Assembly (NCBI RefSeq): GCF_051304405.1
Contig: NZ_JBPPGG010000002.1
Location: 186,001 to 250,000 of the forward strand
Reading direction: 5' to 3'
DNA length: 64,000 nt
DNA from: Pedomonas sp051304405
GTDB taxonomy: Bacteria > Pseudomonadota > Alphaproteobacteria > Sphingomonadales > Sphingomonadaceae
Shown here: piece after piece, positions 19,137-27,159 of the stretch
Layout: each line of letters opens with the position of its first letter
How positions within the stretch are numbered: position 1 is the first letter of the stretch
The notes under the pieces: model-generated
Databases searched by the model: none
Seen by the model: the letters and a program-made list of their open reading frames with translations, nothing else
What the model was told of the DNA's origin: nothing
Program-made: the position numbers and the translations under genes

Positions 19137-19511
19137 GTGCTGATCCGCTTTTCCCTGATTGGCGCGGTGGCGATGCTGGCGGCGGCGGCCCCGGCCGCTG
19201 CGGAAGGCGACCCGGTCGCCGGTGCGAAGGTGTTCAAGCGCTGCTCCAGCTGCCACTCGCTGGAGGCGGGCGACAACATGATGGGCCCGAGCCTCGCGGG
19301 CGTGTTCGGCCGCAAGGCCGGCCAGGCGGACTTCAAGTACACCAAGGCCATGGCCGAGTCCGGCCTCACCTGGGACGAGGAGACGCTGGACGCCTACCTC
19401 GCCAATCCCATGCAGGTGGTGAAGGGCACGAGCATGATGTTCCGCCTGCCCAAGGCGGAAGACCGCGCCAACCTGATCGCCTACCTCAAGACCAACCCCA
19501 CCGGGGAGTGA
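19137..19511 (+). CDS. Class I cytochrome c (cytochrome c2-like)
   Basis: A small periplasmic electron carrier, 124 residues. The GTG start follows GGAGG by 7 bases. A signal peptide ends near AAAEGDP. The haem-binding motif is C36-S-S-C39-H40 and Met100 in KGTSMMF is the likely sixth ligand, as in the c2/mitochondrial type. Its redox partner is not in the window. A strong terminator follows, so it appears to be a single-gene unit. Confidence 0.92.
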   Translation: MLIRFSLIGAVAMLAAAAPAAAEGDPVAGAKVFKRCSSCHSLEAGDNMMGPSLAGVFGRKAGQADFKYTKAMAESGLTWDEETLDAYLANPMQVVKGTSMMFRLPKAEDRANLIAYLKTNPTGE

Positions 19512-19552
19512 CCGCGCCCCGGCGACGCCCGCCCCCGGCGGGAGGATCTGCG

Positions 19553-19582
19553 AAAGCCCCGGTGCGACCCGCCGGGGCTTTT
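19553..19582 (+). terminator. Rho-independent terminator after cytochrome c
   Basis: AAAGCCCCGG and CCGGGGCTTT form a perfect 10-bp stem around a 9-base loop, ending in TTTT, 41 bp after the cytochrome stop. Confidence 0.88.
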
Positions 19583-19611
19583 GTCGTCAGGGGGATATTC
19601 GACCATAAGGC

Positions 19612-19651
19612 CCTGTCATTTGGATTAGTACAGGAGTAATCTTCTGACAGG
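19612..19651. repeat. Nested hairpin in an AT-richer patch
   Basis: CCTGTCA (19612-19618) pairs with TGACAGG (19645-19651), and inside it GATTA (19623-19627) pairs with TAATC (19637-19641). It sits at the left edge of the repeat-rich locus. It could be an operator, an RNA structure or a mobile-element remnant; the sequence does not decide. Confidence 0.5.
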
Positions 19652-19753
19652 TTGAAGACTGATTGGGTGTATAAAAATGGACAACAAACCCGATCTCTAC
19701 GAATCTCCCTCGCAGCGGGATACGGCTCGGAGACACTCGTTTCAGATCCAGCA

Positions 19754-19825
19754 GGATACGACTGGTCGGGATACGACTGGTCGGGATACGACTGGTCGGG
19801 ATATGGCCGGTCGGGATACGGCAGG
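19754..19825 (+). repeat. 15-bp tandem repeat, about five units
   Basis: GGATACGACTGGTCG is repeated exactly at 19754, 19769 and 19784; a diverged unit follows at 19799 and a partial one at 19814. The period is a multiple of three, so any reading frame through it gives five-residue repeats (GRDTT in one frame, SGYDW in another). Neither small frame (from 19652 or 19677) shows a convincing coding signature, so I list this as a repeat. The rest of 19583-20154 is Ala/Gly/Pro-coding low-complexity sequence without a clear gene. Confidence 0.75.
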
Positions 19826-20154
19826 CACAGCAGGCCATGCAGCCGGGGCGGGCTGCACCCATGGCTGAGGCGGGCAGCGCACTGTTCGGGCCGGGGCTCG
19901 CCGGGCCCTCGGGGCTCGCCGGACCTTCCGGTTTTCCCGAAACCTCGGCAGATCCCGGAAGCGCCGGGCGGCTTCGGCCCATAAAACTGGTGATCGGCAG
20001 GGCTCTTGGGGTCGGGGCCGGTGCCGGTGCCGGGACCGGTGCCTCCCGCTCACGGGAAGCAGCCTCCGGAGAAGCCGCCGCCGGAGAAGCAGCTGTCCCA
20101 GAGGCAGCCGCCGGAGAACCTGCTGCTGGAGCAGCAAGCCCAAGAGGAGCAAAC

Positions 20155-20553
20155 ATGGTCTCCGAGAAGGATTATGTCGACGCGAAGATCGACGGCGTCC
20201 ACTCCGAACTGCGCGCCGATATCGCCGAGATGCGCGCGGACCTGCGGGCATTGGGGGCGAAGATCGAGGCGCTGCCCACCACCTGGACGCTCATCGGCAC
20301 GGTGGCAGGCGGATTTGCCGTCTCGCTCAGCCTGCTGTTCACCTTCCTCAGCTATTCGGGGGATTATGCGGATAGCGCGCGGGCGCAGCAGATGCAGCTG
20401 GACAAGGTCACCACCCTCTCCGAACAGAACGCCCGCATGATCGACCGCAGCGCCCGCCTGATCGAGCGTAACTCCCGTCAGGTCGCCGACCTGTCCAGCC
20501 GGATGGACCGCTTTCTGGCCCGTGAGGAACGCCGCTCGTCTGCCCGGGAGTGA
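20155..20553 (+). CDS. Small coiled-coil membrane protein of unknown function
   Basis: A 132-residue protein with AGAGGAGC just before its ATG. It has an N-terminal amphipathic heptad region (YVDAKIDGVHSELRADIAEM), one strong membrane segment (about residues 42-66, WTLIGTVAGGFAVSLSLLFTF), and a second charged coiled coil with repeated RSARLIERNSRQVADL-type text. The same frame stays open upstream to 19837 through Ala/Glu-rich repeats, so a longer product is possible. Proteins of this layout occur near repeats and mobile DNA in other proteobacteria, but I do not know a function. Repeats flank it on both sides. Confidence 0.6.
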   Translation: MVSEKDYVDAKIDGVHSELRADIAEMRADLRALGAKIEALPTTWTLIGTVAGGFAVSLSLLFTFLSYSGDYADSARAQQMQLDKVTTLSEQNARMIDRSARLIERNSRQVADLSSRMDRFLAREERRSSARE

Positions 20554-20663
20554 GGCGCTGGCGTTTGCACGGCCTCGGTCAAGAGGGCGCCGGGGAACAA
20601 CGGCGGTCAGGAGGATTGCAACACGCCCGGTGAAGGGATGGAGTCGGCAGCGTGCGACGCCGG

Positions 20664-20727
20664 CTCCTGAGAGCCCACATCTTGTGAAAGCCCACAGCTT
20701 GTGAGAGCCCATTACTCCTGAGAGCCC
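20664..20727 (+). repeat. Imperfect 17-bp tandem repeat, four units
   Basis: Four units of the form NNNCTTGTGARAGCCCA run in tandem (CTCCTGAGAGCCCA, CATCTTGTGAAAGCCCA, CAGCTTGTGAGAGCCCA, TTACTCCTGAGAGCCC). No gene is seen between 20554 and 21196; this is the first of two repeat blocks there. Confidence 0.65.
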
Positions 20728-20784
20728 TTTGCCAGCCTTCGATCTGGTTCGTCACCGGGCGATACAGCGCGGTCCGGCCCGGCG

Positions 20785-20985
20785 CGGTTCAGTTGGATGT
20801 GGTCCTGCCGGGGGGGCGGCTCAGCGCGGTTCAGCCCGGAGCGGTTCAGTTGAGTGTGGTTCTGCCGGGTGGGGTCCGGCTCAACGCGGTCCAGCCCGGA
20901 GCGGTCCGGCCCAGACGGTCCGTTCCTTCCCGGTTCAGTTGGATGTGGTTCTGCCGGGTGGGATCCAGTCCGGCGCGGTTTGGTC
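20785..20985 (+). repeat. 57-60-bp direct repeats, three copies
   Basis: Units start at 20785, 20842 and 20931, each beginning CGGTTCAGTTGRRTGTGGT and continuing CTGCCGGG; the first two are adjacent and share the ending CGCGGTYCAGCCCGGAG. A 29-bp spacer of related CGGTCC-type text precedes the third. Frames through the block in either direction are open for about 110 codons but give only repetitive Pro/Arg/Gly text, so I do not call a gene. Shorter repeats (GATCGCTGGAGGT twice) lie at 21089-21117. Confidence 0.7.
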
Positions 20986-21196
20986 CTCGGCCGTTCAGGC
21001 CGTCGCCACCCGGTCTTTCGCTGCCCGTTTCCCCGCGATCCGGTCCGCACCGGCCCGAGCCTGCAGGGCCAGGCCGATGCGGGGCTGGATCGCTGGAGGT
21101 TGATCGCTGGAGGTGGAACTCTGGAGGCCCGGCAAGCCGCCGGGCTCGCCGCTGAGCCTCCGAAGCGGAACCTGAACCTGAACCGCTATACCTGAC

Positions 21197-23440
21197 CTAG
21201 CCACTGAACCGGTTGTTCTTGGGGAAGCCCATCGGCGGCAGGCGGCCCGCCTGAGCGCGGTTGCCGATCCAGTCGCTCAGGTTGGTCTCGGTGCGGGTGC
21301 GCCCCGTCGAGCCGCCCATGGGCCAGGACAGGCCCTCGGCCAGCGTGAACAGGGTCACGTCCGACAGGCCGCCGTCCTTGTACTTCTGGAGGGTGACGCC
21401 CTGGCCGGAGGACAGCTCCGGCACCTGCTCCAGCGGGAAGATCAGCAGCTTGCGGTTCTCGCCGATGACCGCCACGTGGTCGCCCTGCACCGGGAGGAAG
21501 GCCACCAGCCGGGCGTTGCCCTTGGGGCGCATGACCTGACGGCCCGCCTTGGTCTGGGCGAGCACGTTCTCCGCCGCCACAACGAATCCGCGCCCGTCAC
21601 TGGAGGCGAGGAGATATCTGGCATCCGCCCGCCAGGGGCACATGGCGACCACGCGGGCGTCCGACTCCAGATCGATCATGAGGCGAATCGGGTCGCCGAA
21701 CCCGCGCCCGCCGGGCAGCCTGTCCGCGCCCAGCGAGAAGACGCGGCCCGTGTCCGCCACCACCAGGATCTTGTCCGTGGTGTAGGCGTGGAAGGCAAAG
21801 GCAGGGCCGTCGCCATCCTTGAACTTCTGCTCCTCCTCGAGGCTGATGTGGCCCTTCATCGCCCGCACCCAGCCCTTCTCGGAGCAGATGACGGTGATGG
21901 GCTCCTTCTCGATCATCGCCTCGAGCGGAATGGAGGGCATTTCCTTGGCCGTCTCGAAGGTGGTGCGGCGCTTGCCCAGCTCCGTCTCCGGCCCGTAGCG
22001 CTTCTTCAGCTCGGCCAGATCCTTCTTGATCCGCCGGGACTGCTTGGCCGGAGAGGCCAGCAGCTCCTGAAGTTCCGCCTGCTCCTTGCGCAGCTCGGCG
22101 TCCTCCTTGCGGATCTCCATCTCCTCCAGCTTGCGCAGGGAGCGCAGACGCATGTTGAGGATCGCCTCGGCCTGCCGGTCGGTGAGACTGAAGGCCTTGA
22201 TGAGTTCCGCCTTGGGATCATCCTCCTCACGGATGATGCGGATGACCTCATCCAGGTTGAGGTAGGCGATGAGATAGCCGCCCAGCAGCTCGAGCCGGTC
22301 GGCGATCTTGCCGAGCCGGTACTCGGTGCGCTTGCGCAGCACGTCGAACAGGTGATCAAGGAAGGCTTCCAGCGCCTCCTTGAGGCTCATGACGCGCGGG
22401 ACGCGGTTCTTGTCCAGCACGTTGAGGTTGAGCGGGAAGCGAATCTCCAGATCCGACAGCTTGAACAGGCTCTCGATGAGCACGGTCGGATCGACGGTGC
22501 GGGACTTGGGCTCCAGCACCAGCCGGATCTCCTCCGCCGACTCGTCGCGCACGTCCTCAAGGATCGGCAGCTTCTTGTCGTTGATGAGCCCGGCGATCTG
22601 CTCGATCAGCTTGGACTTCTGCACCTGATAGGGGATCTCGGTGACAACGATCGCCCAGGTGCCGCGGCCCTGATCCTCGATGTGGTAGCGGGCGCGCAGG
22701 CGGAAGCTGCCGCGGCCGGTCTTGTAGGACTCGATGATCGACTCCCGGCTCTCGACAATGATGCCGCCCGTCGGGAAGTCCGGCCCGGGGATCAGGTCGA
22801 CGAGGGCTTCGGTCGAGGCGTCCGGGTTGTCGAGCAGCAGGGTCAGGCCGTCCACCAGCTCGGCCACGTTGTGCGGCGGAATGGAGGTGGCCATGCCCAC
22901 CGCAATGCCCGCCGCGCCGTTGGCCAGCAGGTTGGGGAAGGTGCCGGGGAAGATCTCCGGCTCCTCCTCCTCGCCGTCATAGGTGGGGCGGAAGGGCACG
23001 CACTCCTCGTCCAGCCCCTGCATCATCTCGCTGGCAACGGTGGTGAGGCGCGCCTCGGTGTAGCGCATGGCCGCCGCGTTATCGCCGTCGATGTTGCCGA
23101 AGTTGCCCTGACCGTCGATCAGCGGGTACCGCACCGCAAAGGTCTGGGCGAGGCGCACGAGGGCGTCATAGACCGACTGGTCGCCGTGAGGGTGATACTT
23201 ACCGATCACGTCGCCGACGACGCGGGCGCACTTCTTGTACCCCGTGTTGGGGTCCAGTTTCAGCAGACGCATCGCCCACAGGAGGCGGCGGTGCACCGGC
23301 TTCAGGCCGTCCCGCACGTCCGGCAGCGAGCGCGCCATGATCGTGGAGAGGGCATAGGTGAGATAGCGGGTGGAAAGCGCCTCCGAGAACGGCTCGTCTT
23401 GAATGCGCTCTGCTTCGGGAACTTGCGGTGTCTTTGCCAT
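21197..23440 (-). CDS. parC: DNA topoisomerase IV subunit A
   Basis: Cleavage-rejoining subunit of topoisomerase IV, which unlinks daughter chromosomes. 747 residues, shorter than GyrA and without the full GyrA-type tail. The catalytic Tyr127 is in AAAMRYTEARLT, and LPDVRDGLKPVHRRLL and GKYHPHGDQSVYDAL are the usual breakage-domain segments. At the positions equal to E. coli Ser80 and Glu84 it has Gln88 and Asp92. It ends the reverse-strand run recO-parC, with eight bases between the genes. Confidence 0.95.
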   Translation of the reverse strand: MAKTPQVPEAERIQDEPFSEALSTRYLTYALSTIMARSLPDVRDGLKPVHRRLLWAMRLLKLDPNTGYKKCARVVGDVIGKYHPHGDQSVYDALVRLAQTFAVRYPLIDGQGNFGNIDGDNAAAMRYTEARLTTVASEMMQGLDEECVPFRPTYDGEEEEPEIFPGTFPNLLANGAAGIAVGMATSIPPHNVAELVDGLTLLLDNPDASTEALVDLIPGPDFPTGGIIVESRESIIESYKTGRGSFRLRARYHIEDQGRGTWAIVVTEIPYQVQKSKLIEQIAGLINDKKLPILEDVRDESAEEIRLVLEPKSRTVDPTVLIESLFKLSDLEIRFPLNLNVLDKNRVPRVMSLKEALEAFLDHLFDVLRKRTEYRLGKIADRLELLGGYLIAYLNLDEVIRIIREEDDPKAELIKAFSLTDRQAEAILNMRLRSLRKLEEMEIRKEDAELRKEQAELQELLASPAKQSRRIKKDLAELKKRYGPETELGKRRTTFETAKEMPSIPLEAMIEKEPITVICSEKGWVRAMKGHISLEEEQKFKDGDGPAFAFHAYTTDKILVVADTGRVFSLGADRLPGGRGFGDPIRLMIDLESDARVVAMCPWRADARYLLASSDGRGFVVAAENVLAQTKAGRQVMRPKGNARLVAFLPVQGDHVAVIGENRKLLIFPLEQVPELSSGQGVTLQKYKDGGLSDVTLFTLAEGLSWPMGGSTGRTRTETNLSDWIGNRAQAGRLPPMGFPKNNRFSG

Positions 23441-23448
23441 GGCGATGC

Positions 23449-24234
23449 TTATAACGGGTTGCCGGAAGGTCGGCTACTGTTGTTCTCGTTGTGTTCGCGA
23501 TAAACAATGGATTCAATGCGGTGGCGCGCTTCCCACAGGCTCTGCACCCGCCCGACCAGAATGTCGCGATCCAGGAAATGGCCGGTGAGCTTCAGCCCGT
23601 CGGCAATGGCGGACCACGCCGGCCACTGGCCAGCCGGCAGGCCGCCCGGCAGCAGAAAGGCGGGCAGGGGCAGAAGACGCGCCGCATAGGGCAGCCCCGC
23701 CTCCCGGCACACCGCCTGCGAGGACTTGGGGCTGACAAACGCCAGATCCTCCGTGGCGCCGGTGGCAACGCAGTGGGTGAGATCGAGCCCAAACCCCAGC
23801 TCGCTGAGCAGGATCAGCTCATAGCGCACCAGCGTCGCCGCCCAGGCGCGCGGCTCCGCGCTCGCCTCCATCACCGTCAGCAGGCCCGAAAGCGCCTCGT
23901 GAATCGTCGGATAAGGCTGGCGCTCCGGCAAGGCCGCAGCCGTCAGCGCCGTCGCCCAGTCCAGGATCGCCGTGCCAAGACGCGGCCCCCACACGATCGG
24001 CGCGGCCGAATGGTCCAGCTCCACCGTCATGTGCCCCAACTGGGACTCAACCCGCGTGCGCCACTCCGCCTTCACCCGGTTGCCCGGAACCAGAACAGGA
24101 CGCAGCCGCCGCCCGGACCCGCCGCGCACATACCCCGCAATCAACCCCGCATCCGAGGTGAGCACACGCACAATCGCCCCGCTCTCGCCGTGAGCGGTCA
24201 TGGACAGAATGATGGCAGACCCGGACCAGTGCAT
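23449..24234 (-). CDS. recO: DNA repair protein RecO
   Basis: RecFOR-pathway mediator that loads RecA on SSB-coated gaps and anneals strands. 261 residues: an N-terminal OB fold (AIILSMTAHGESGAIVRVLT, then GYVRGGSGRRLRPVLVPGNRV) and a helical C-terminal domain with ELILLSELGFGLDLTHCVATG. The usual zinc-finger cysteines of some RecO proteins are only partly present (one Cys in LTHCVATG, one in QAVCREAG). It lies between era and parC, a familiar alphaproteobacterial order. Confidence 0.92.
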   Translation of the reverse strand: MHWSGSAIILSMTAHGESGAIVRVLTSDAGLIAGYVRGGSGRRLRPVLVPGNRVKAEWRTRVESQLGHMTVELDHSAAPIVWGPRLGTAILDWATALTAAALPERQPYPTIHEALSGLLTVMEASAEPRAWAATLVRYELILLSELGFGLDLTHCVATGATEDLAFVSPKSSQAVCREAGLPYAARLLPLPAFLLPGGLPAGQWPAWSAIADGLKLTGHFLDRDILVGRVQSLWEARHRIESIVYREHNENNSSRPSGNPL

Positions 24235-24264
24235 GGGGTGGTTGTAGAGGGTTTTTCCAGATTT

Positions 24265-24298
24265 TGCAGGAGGGTCTTGGACCCTCCTGCACCTCCCT
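24265..24298 (+). repeat. Hairpin element copy A
   Basis: TGCAGGAGGGTC and GACCCTCCTGCA form a perfect 12-bp stem around TTG, followed by CCTCCC. It belongs to the dispersed family described at 24484, 28674, 34350 and 63441, in the opposite orientation to the other four. Between A and B lie two near-copies of GTTTCAGGCGCGCACTTGGAAAC (from about 24317 and 24436) with no gene. Confidence 0.75.
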
Positions 24299-24483
24299 TG
24301 AGTTTGTCCGGCCGCGTTTCAGGCGCGCACTTGGAAACGCGGCCCGGTCCAGCCCGATGTCCTTCGGGTATTTCAAGCGGACGTGCGGGGTGAAGCGGAG
24401 GCGATTTCTGGAGGAGGAGGTCGTTAAATAGCGGTGTTTCAGGCGCGCACTGGAAACACGGCCGTGTTTCCTCCTGACAAAAC

Positions 24484-24559
24484 AAGGGCCGTGCCCTTCC
24501 TGAAGCGCACGGCCCTTTAAATCGAACGGGAGGTGCAGGAGGGACGAGTCCCTCCTGCA
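24484..24559 (-). repeat. Hairpin element copy B (double hairpin), possible era terminator
   Basis: Two adjacent stems: AAGGGCCGTGC/GCACGGCCCTT (24484-24494 with 24507-24517), and TGCAGGAGGGAC/GTCCCTCCTGCA (24534-24545 with 24548-24559). They are joined by ATCGAACGGGAGG. It begins 23 bp past the era stop in era's direction, so it could end or protect the era transcript. Confidence 0.75.
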
Positions 24560-24581
24560 AAACATTCCTGGAAAGAGGACA

Positions 24582-25541
24582 TCACTCCACCCAGTCGAGG
24601 CCGATGTCCTTGTAGACGGAGCGGTCGTCGGCCCAGTCGGGTTTGACCTTGACGAACAGGAACAGGTGGACGCGGCGGCCGAAGTTGGCTTCCATTTCGG
24701 TGCGGGCGGCGGCGCCCAGTTGTTTGATGCGCGCGCCTTTGGCGCCGAGCACGATGGCCTTCTGGCTTTCGCGCTCGACGTAGATGACCTGGTGGATGGC
24801 GGCGGAGCCGTCGCGGCGTTCCTCCCACTTTTCGGTCTCGACGGTGGCCGAGTAGGGCAGTTCGTCGTGAAGCTGGTGGTAGATCTGCTCGCGGGTGATT
24901 TCGGCCGCCATGAGGCGCTGGGTGACGTCCGCCACCTGATCCTCGGGGTAGTGCCACGGGCTCTCCGGCATACGCCGGGCGAGGGCCTTCTTCACGTCGG
25001 CGACGCCGTCGCCGTGCTGGGCGGAGATCATGAAGGTTTCGTCGAAGGTCACGCGCTCGTGCAGCTTCACCGTCAGGGCGAGCAGCTTTTCCTTGGGCGT
25101 GATGTCCACCTTGTTGAGGACGAGGAACCGGGGCGCGCCGGACTGATCCTGCGCCAGGTTGGTGAGGATGCTGTCCACCTCCTCGGTGATGCCGCGCTTG
25201 GCATCGACGATGAGGCAGATCACGTCCGCGCCCTGCGCGCCGTCCCACGCGGCCTTGACCATGGCGCGGTCCAGCCGGCGGCGGGGGCGGAAGATGCCCG
25301 GCGTATCCACCAGCAGCAGCTGGGCGTTGCCTTCGATGGCGATGCCGATGAGGCGGGTGCGGGTGGTTTGCACCTTGGCGCTGACGATGGCGACCTTGCT
25401 GCCGACCAGCGCGTTGACCAGGGTGGACTTGCCGGCGTTGGGGGCGCCGATGATGGCGACTTCACCGCAGAACGTGGCGCCCTCGGACGGGCCTTCGCCG
25501 GGGCGAGGGGCCGGGGACGTGGGGGAGGTAATCTCAGTCAT
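24582..25541 (-). CDS. era: GTPase Era
   Basis: Ribosome-assembly GTPase that binds 16S rRNA near its 3' end. 319 residues. G1 is GAPNAGKST (residues 32-40), G3 is DTPGIF, G4 is NKVD, and the C-terminal KH domain carries IVLGAKGARIKQLG. A 20-residue Pro/Gly/Ser N-terminal extension precedes the G domain. The start overlaps the rnc stop by eight bases, so rnc and era are probably coupled. Confidence 0.97.
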   Translation of the reverse strand: MTEITSPTSPAPRPGEGPSEGATFCGEVAIIGAPNAGKSTLVNALVGSKVAIVSAKVQTTRTRLIGIAIEGNAQLLLVDTPGIFRPRRRLDRAMVKAAWDGAQGADVICLIVDAKRGITEEVDSILTNLAQDQSGAPRFLVLNKVDITPKEKLLALTVKLHERVTFDETFMISAQHGDGVADVKKALARRMPESPWHYPEDQVADVTQRLMAAEITREQIYHQLHDELPYSATVETEKWEERRDGSAAIHQVIYVERESQKAIVLGAKGARIKQLGAAARTEMEANFGRRVHLFLFVKVKPDWADDRSVYKDIGLDWVE

Positions 25542-26217
25542 TCTTCTCTTCTCTGACCTTGGCGAGCAGGGCGGCCGCCGCCTGCTTTTCGGCTTCCTGG
25601 CGGGACTTGCCGGTCGCCTGGACGGGGTCCAGCGTGCGGACCGTCACCTCGACCGTGAACTGCGGCGCATGGTGCGGGCCGCTGCGGCCGACGATGGCGT
25701 AGGCGGGCAGCGGCAGGCCGCGTCCCTGCGCCCATTCCTGAAGGGCGGACTTGGGGTCTTTCTCCACCGTTGCCGCGCCGGTGAGCAGGGGCTCCCAGGC
25801 GGAACGCACGAACTTGCGGGCCGCTGCCATGCCGCCGTCGAGGTAGAGCGCGCCGATCAGCGCCTCGCACACGTCGCCGAGCACGTTGACGGTTTCGTTG
25901 ACGCCCTGCTCGCGGGCGGTGCGCTCCAGCCGGATGTGGCGGGCAACGCCGAGGTCACGGGCGATGCGGGCGCAGGTCTGCCCGCGCACCAGCTCGACGA
26001 AGCGGCGGTTCAGCTTGCCTTCGCTCTCGTTCGGATGGCGTTCGTAGAGCCAGGTGGCGATGATGAGGCCCAGCACCCGGTCACCCAGAAACTCGAGCCG
26101 CTGGTAGTTGCGGCCCGGCAGCGAGGTGTGGGTGAGTGCCTCGACCAGCAGTTCGGCATTCCGGAAGCGGCGGCCGAGCTTCTGCTCGGCCCAGTCCTGC
26201 ACGACCTCGGTGCTCAT
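25534..26217 (-). CDS. rnc: Ribonuclease III
   Basis: Double-stranded RNA endonuclease that processes rRNA precursors and structured mRNAs. 227 residues: the RNase III domain with the signature QRLEFLGDRVLGL and the metal-binding DVCEALIGALYLDGG, then a C-terminal dsRNA-binding domain (PKSALQEWAQGRGLPLP). It overlaps lepB upstream (ATGA) and era downstream, inside the acpS-lepB-rnc-era-recO-parC run. Confidence 0.97.
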   Translation of the reverse strand: MSTEVVQDWAEQKLGRRFRNAELLVEALTHTSLPGRNYQRLEFLGDRVLGLIIATWLYERHPNESEGKLNRRFVELVRGQTCARIARDLGVARHIRLERTAREQGVNETVNVLGDVCEALIGALYLDGGMAAARKFVRSAWEPLLTGAATVEKDPKSALQEWAQGRGLPLPAYAIVGRSGPHHAPQFTVEVTVRTLDPVQATGKSRQEAEKQAAAALLAKVREEKND

Positions 26218-27080
26218 TCAACGGCCTGGAAAAGGCGGTTCCAGCGAACGGTCTTGTGCCACTTCCACGGCGTCCACAGCCGGGCCTCGCCGTTGGTGGA
26301 GAAGAACAGGAATTCGGCGCGGCCGACGATGTTCTCCGCCGGCAGGAAGCCGACGCCGTTCTCGGCGGCGGACATGCGGCTGTCCGCAGAGTCATCGCGG
26401 TTGTCGCCCATCACGAAGTAGTGACCGGCGGGCACGAAGTAGGGCCGGGTGGTGTCGCGCGGGCCATCGGGGATGAGGTCGAGCGTCAGGTAGCTGCGGC
26501 CGCCCGGCAGCGTCTCGCGGAACTGCGGGTAGCGGCAGGTGACGGTACCGTTGCCGTCGCTGACCCGGTAGAAGGGATACTTGGCCGCGCAGTCGGTGTT
26601 CGGGGAGACCTTCACCTCGAAGTCCTCCACCCGCTCGCGCCGGACCGGCTGGCCGTTGATGTGGAGCACGCCCTGGCGCATCTCGATCACGTCGCCCGGC
26701 AGGCCGATGACGCGCTTGATGTAGTCGGTGGAGTTGTCCGCCGGCAGCTTGAACACGATCACGTCGCCGCGCTTCACCTCGCCGCCGAACAGGCGCCCGT
26801 CGATCGGGGCCAGCCCGAGCGGGAAGGAGTAGCGGCTGTAGCCGTAGGGAAACTTGGAGACGAACAGGTAGTCGCCGACCAGTAGCCCCGGCAGCATGGA
26901 CTCGGAGGGAATGTTGAACGGCTCGTAGGCAACCGAGCGGAAGCCGAGCGCGATCAGCACCGCGTAGACGATGGTTTTGACGAGTTCCTTGCTTTCATCA
27001 AACCAGCCGGTCTTGGCTTCGACAGGTTTGGAGGCGTTGGCGGATGCGGTGGCCTCCGTGGGGGTGTCTGGATCAGCCAT
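26214..27080 (-). CDS. lepB: Signal peptidase I
   Basis: Membrane serine protease that cuts signal peptides from exported proteins. 288 residues: an N-terminal membrane helix (about 34-50, VKTIVYAVLIALGF), the nucleophile Ser61 in NIPSESMLPGLLVGDYLF, the general base Lys122 in STDYIKRVIGLPGD, and the conserved late motif GDNRDDSADSR. The polar N-terminal extension of about 25 residues is common in alphaproteobacteria. Its stop overlaps the rnc start. Confidence 0.96.
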   Translation of the reverse strand: MADPDTPTEATASANASKPVEAKTGWFDESKELVKTIVYAVLIALGFRSVAYEPFNIPSESMLPGLLVGDYLFVSKFPYGYSRYSFPLGLAPIDGRLFGGEVKRGDVIVFKLPADNSTDYIKRVIGLPGDVIEMRQGVLHINGQPVRRERVEDFEVKVSPNTDCAAKYPFYRVSDGNGTVTCRYPQFRETLPGGRSYLTLDLIPDGPRDTTRPYFVPAGHYFVMGDNRDDSADSRMSAAENGVGFLPAENIVGRAEFLFFSTNGEARLWTPWKWHKTVRWNRLFQAVE

Positions 27081-27159
27081 TCTTCATAACCAAATATCGG
27101 GACGCCTGCTCTTGGCCCGCACGGGCAAAGCTGTCAAGTCGCACGGGACCAGCACGCGC

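Noticed and set aside
19652..19984. Small proteins reading SGYDW or GRDTT repeats
   Set aside because: Both frames exist only because the 15-bp repeat is a multiple of three; there is no ribosome site or recognisable domain.
20712..21050. A reverse-strand repetitive protein rich in Pro, Arg and Asn
   Set aside because: Same repeats read open on the forward strand too; no start signal or domain, so treated as DNA repeat.
18042..21196. A genomic island or prophage
   Set aside because: No integrase, tRNA target, phage gene or attachment repeat was found; only repeats and small ordinary genes.
24235..24581. A small protein gene between recO and era
   Set aside because: The frames there run through two hairpin elements and GTTTCAGGCGCGCAC repeats; no ribosome site or domain was found.
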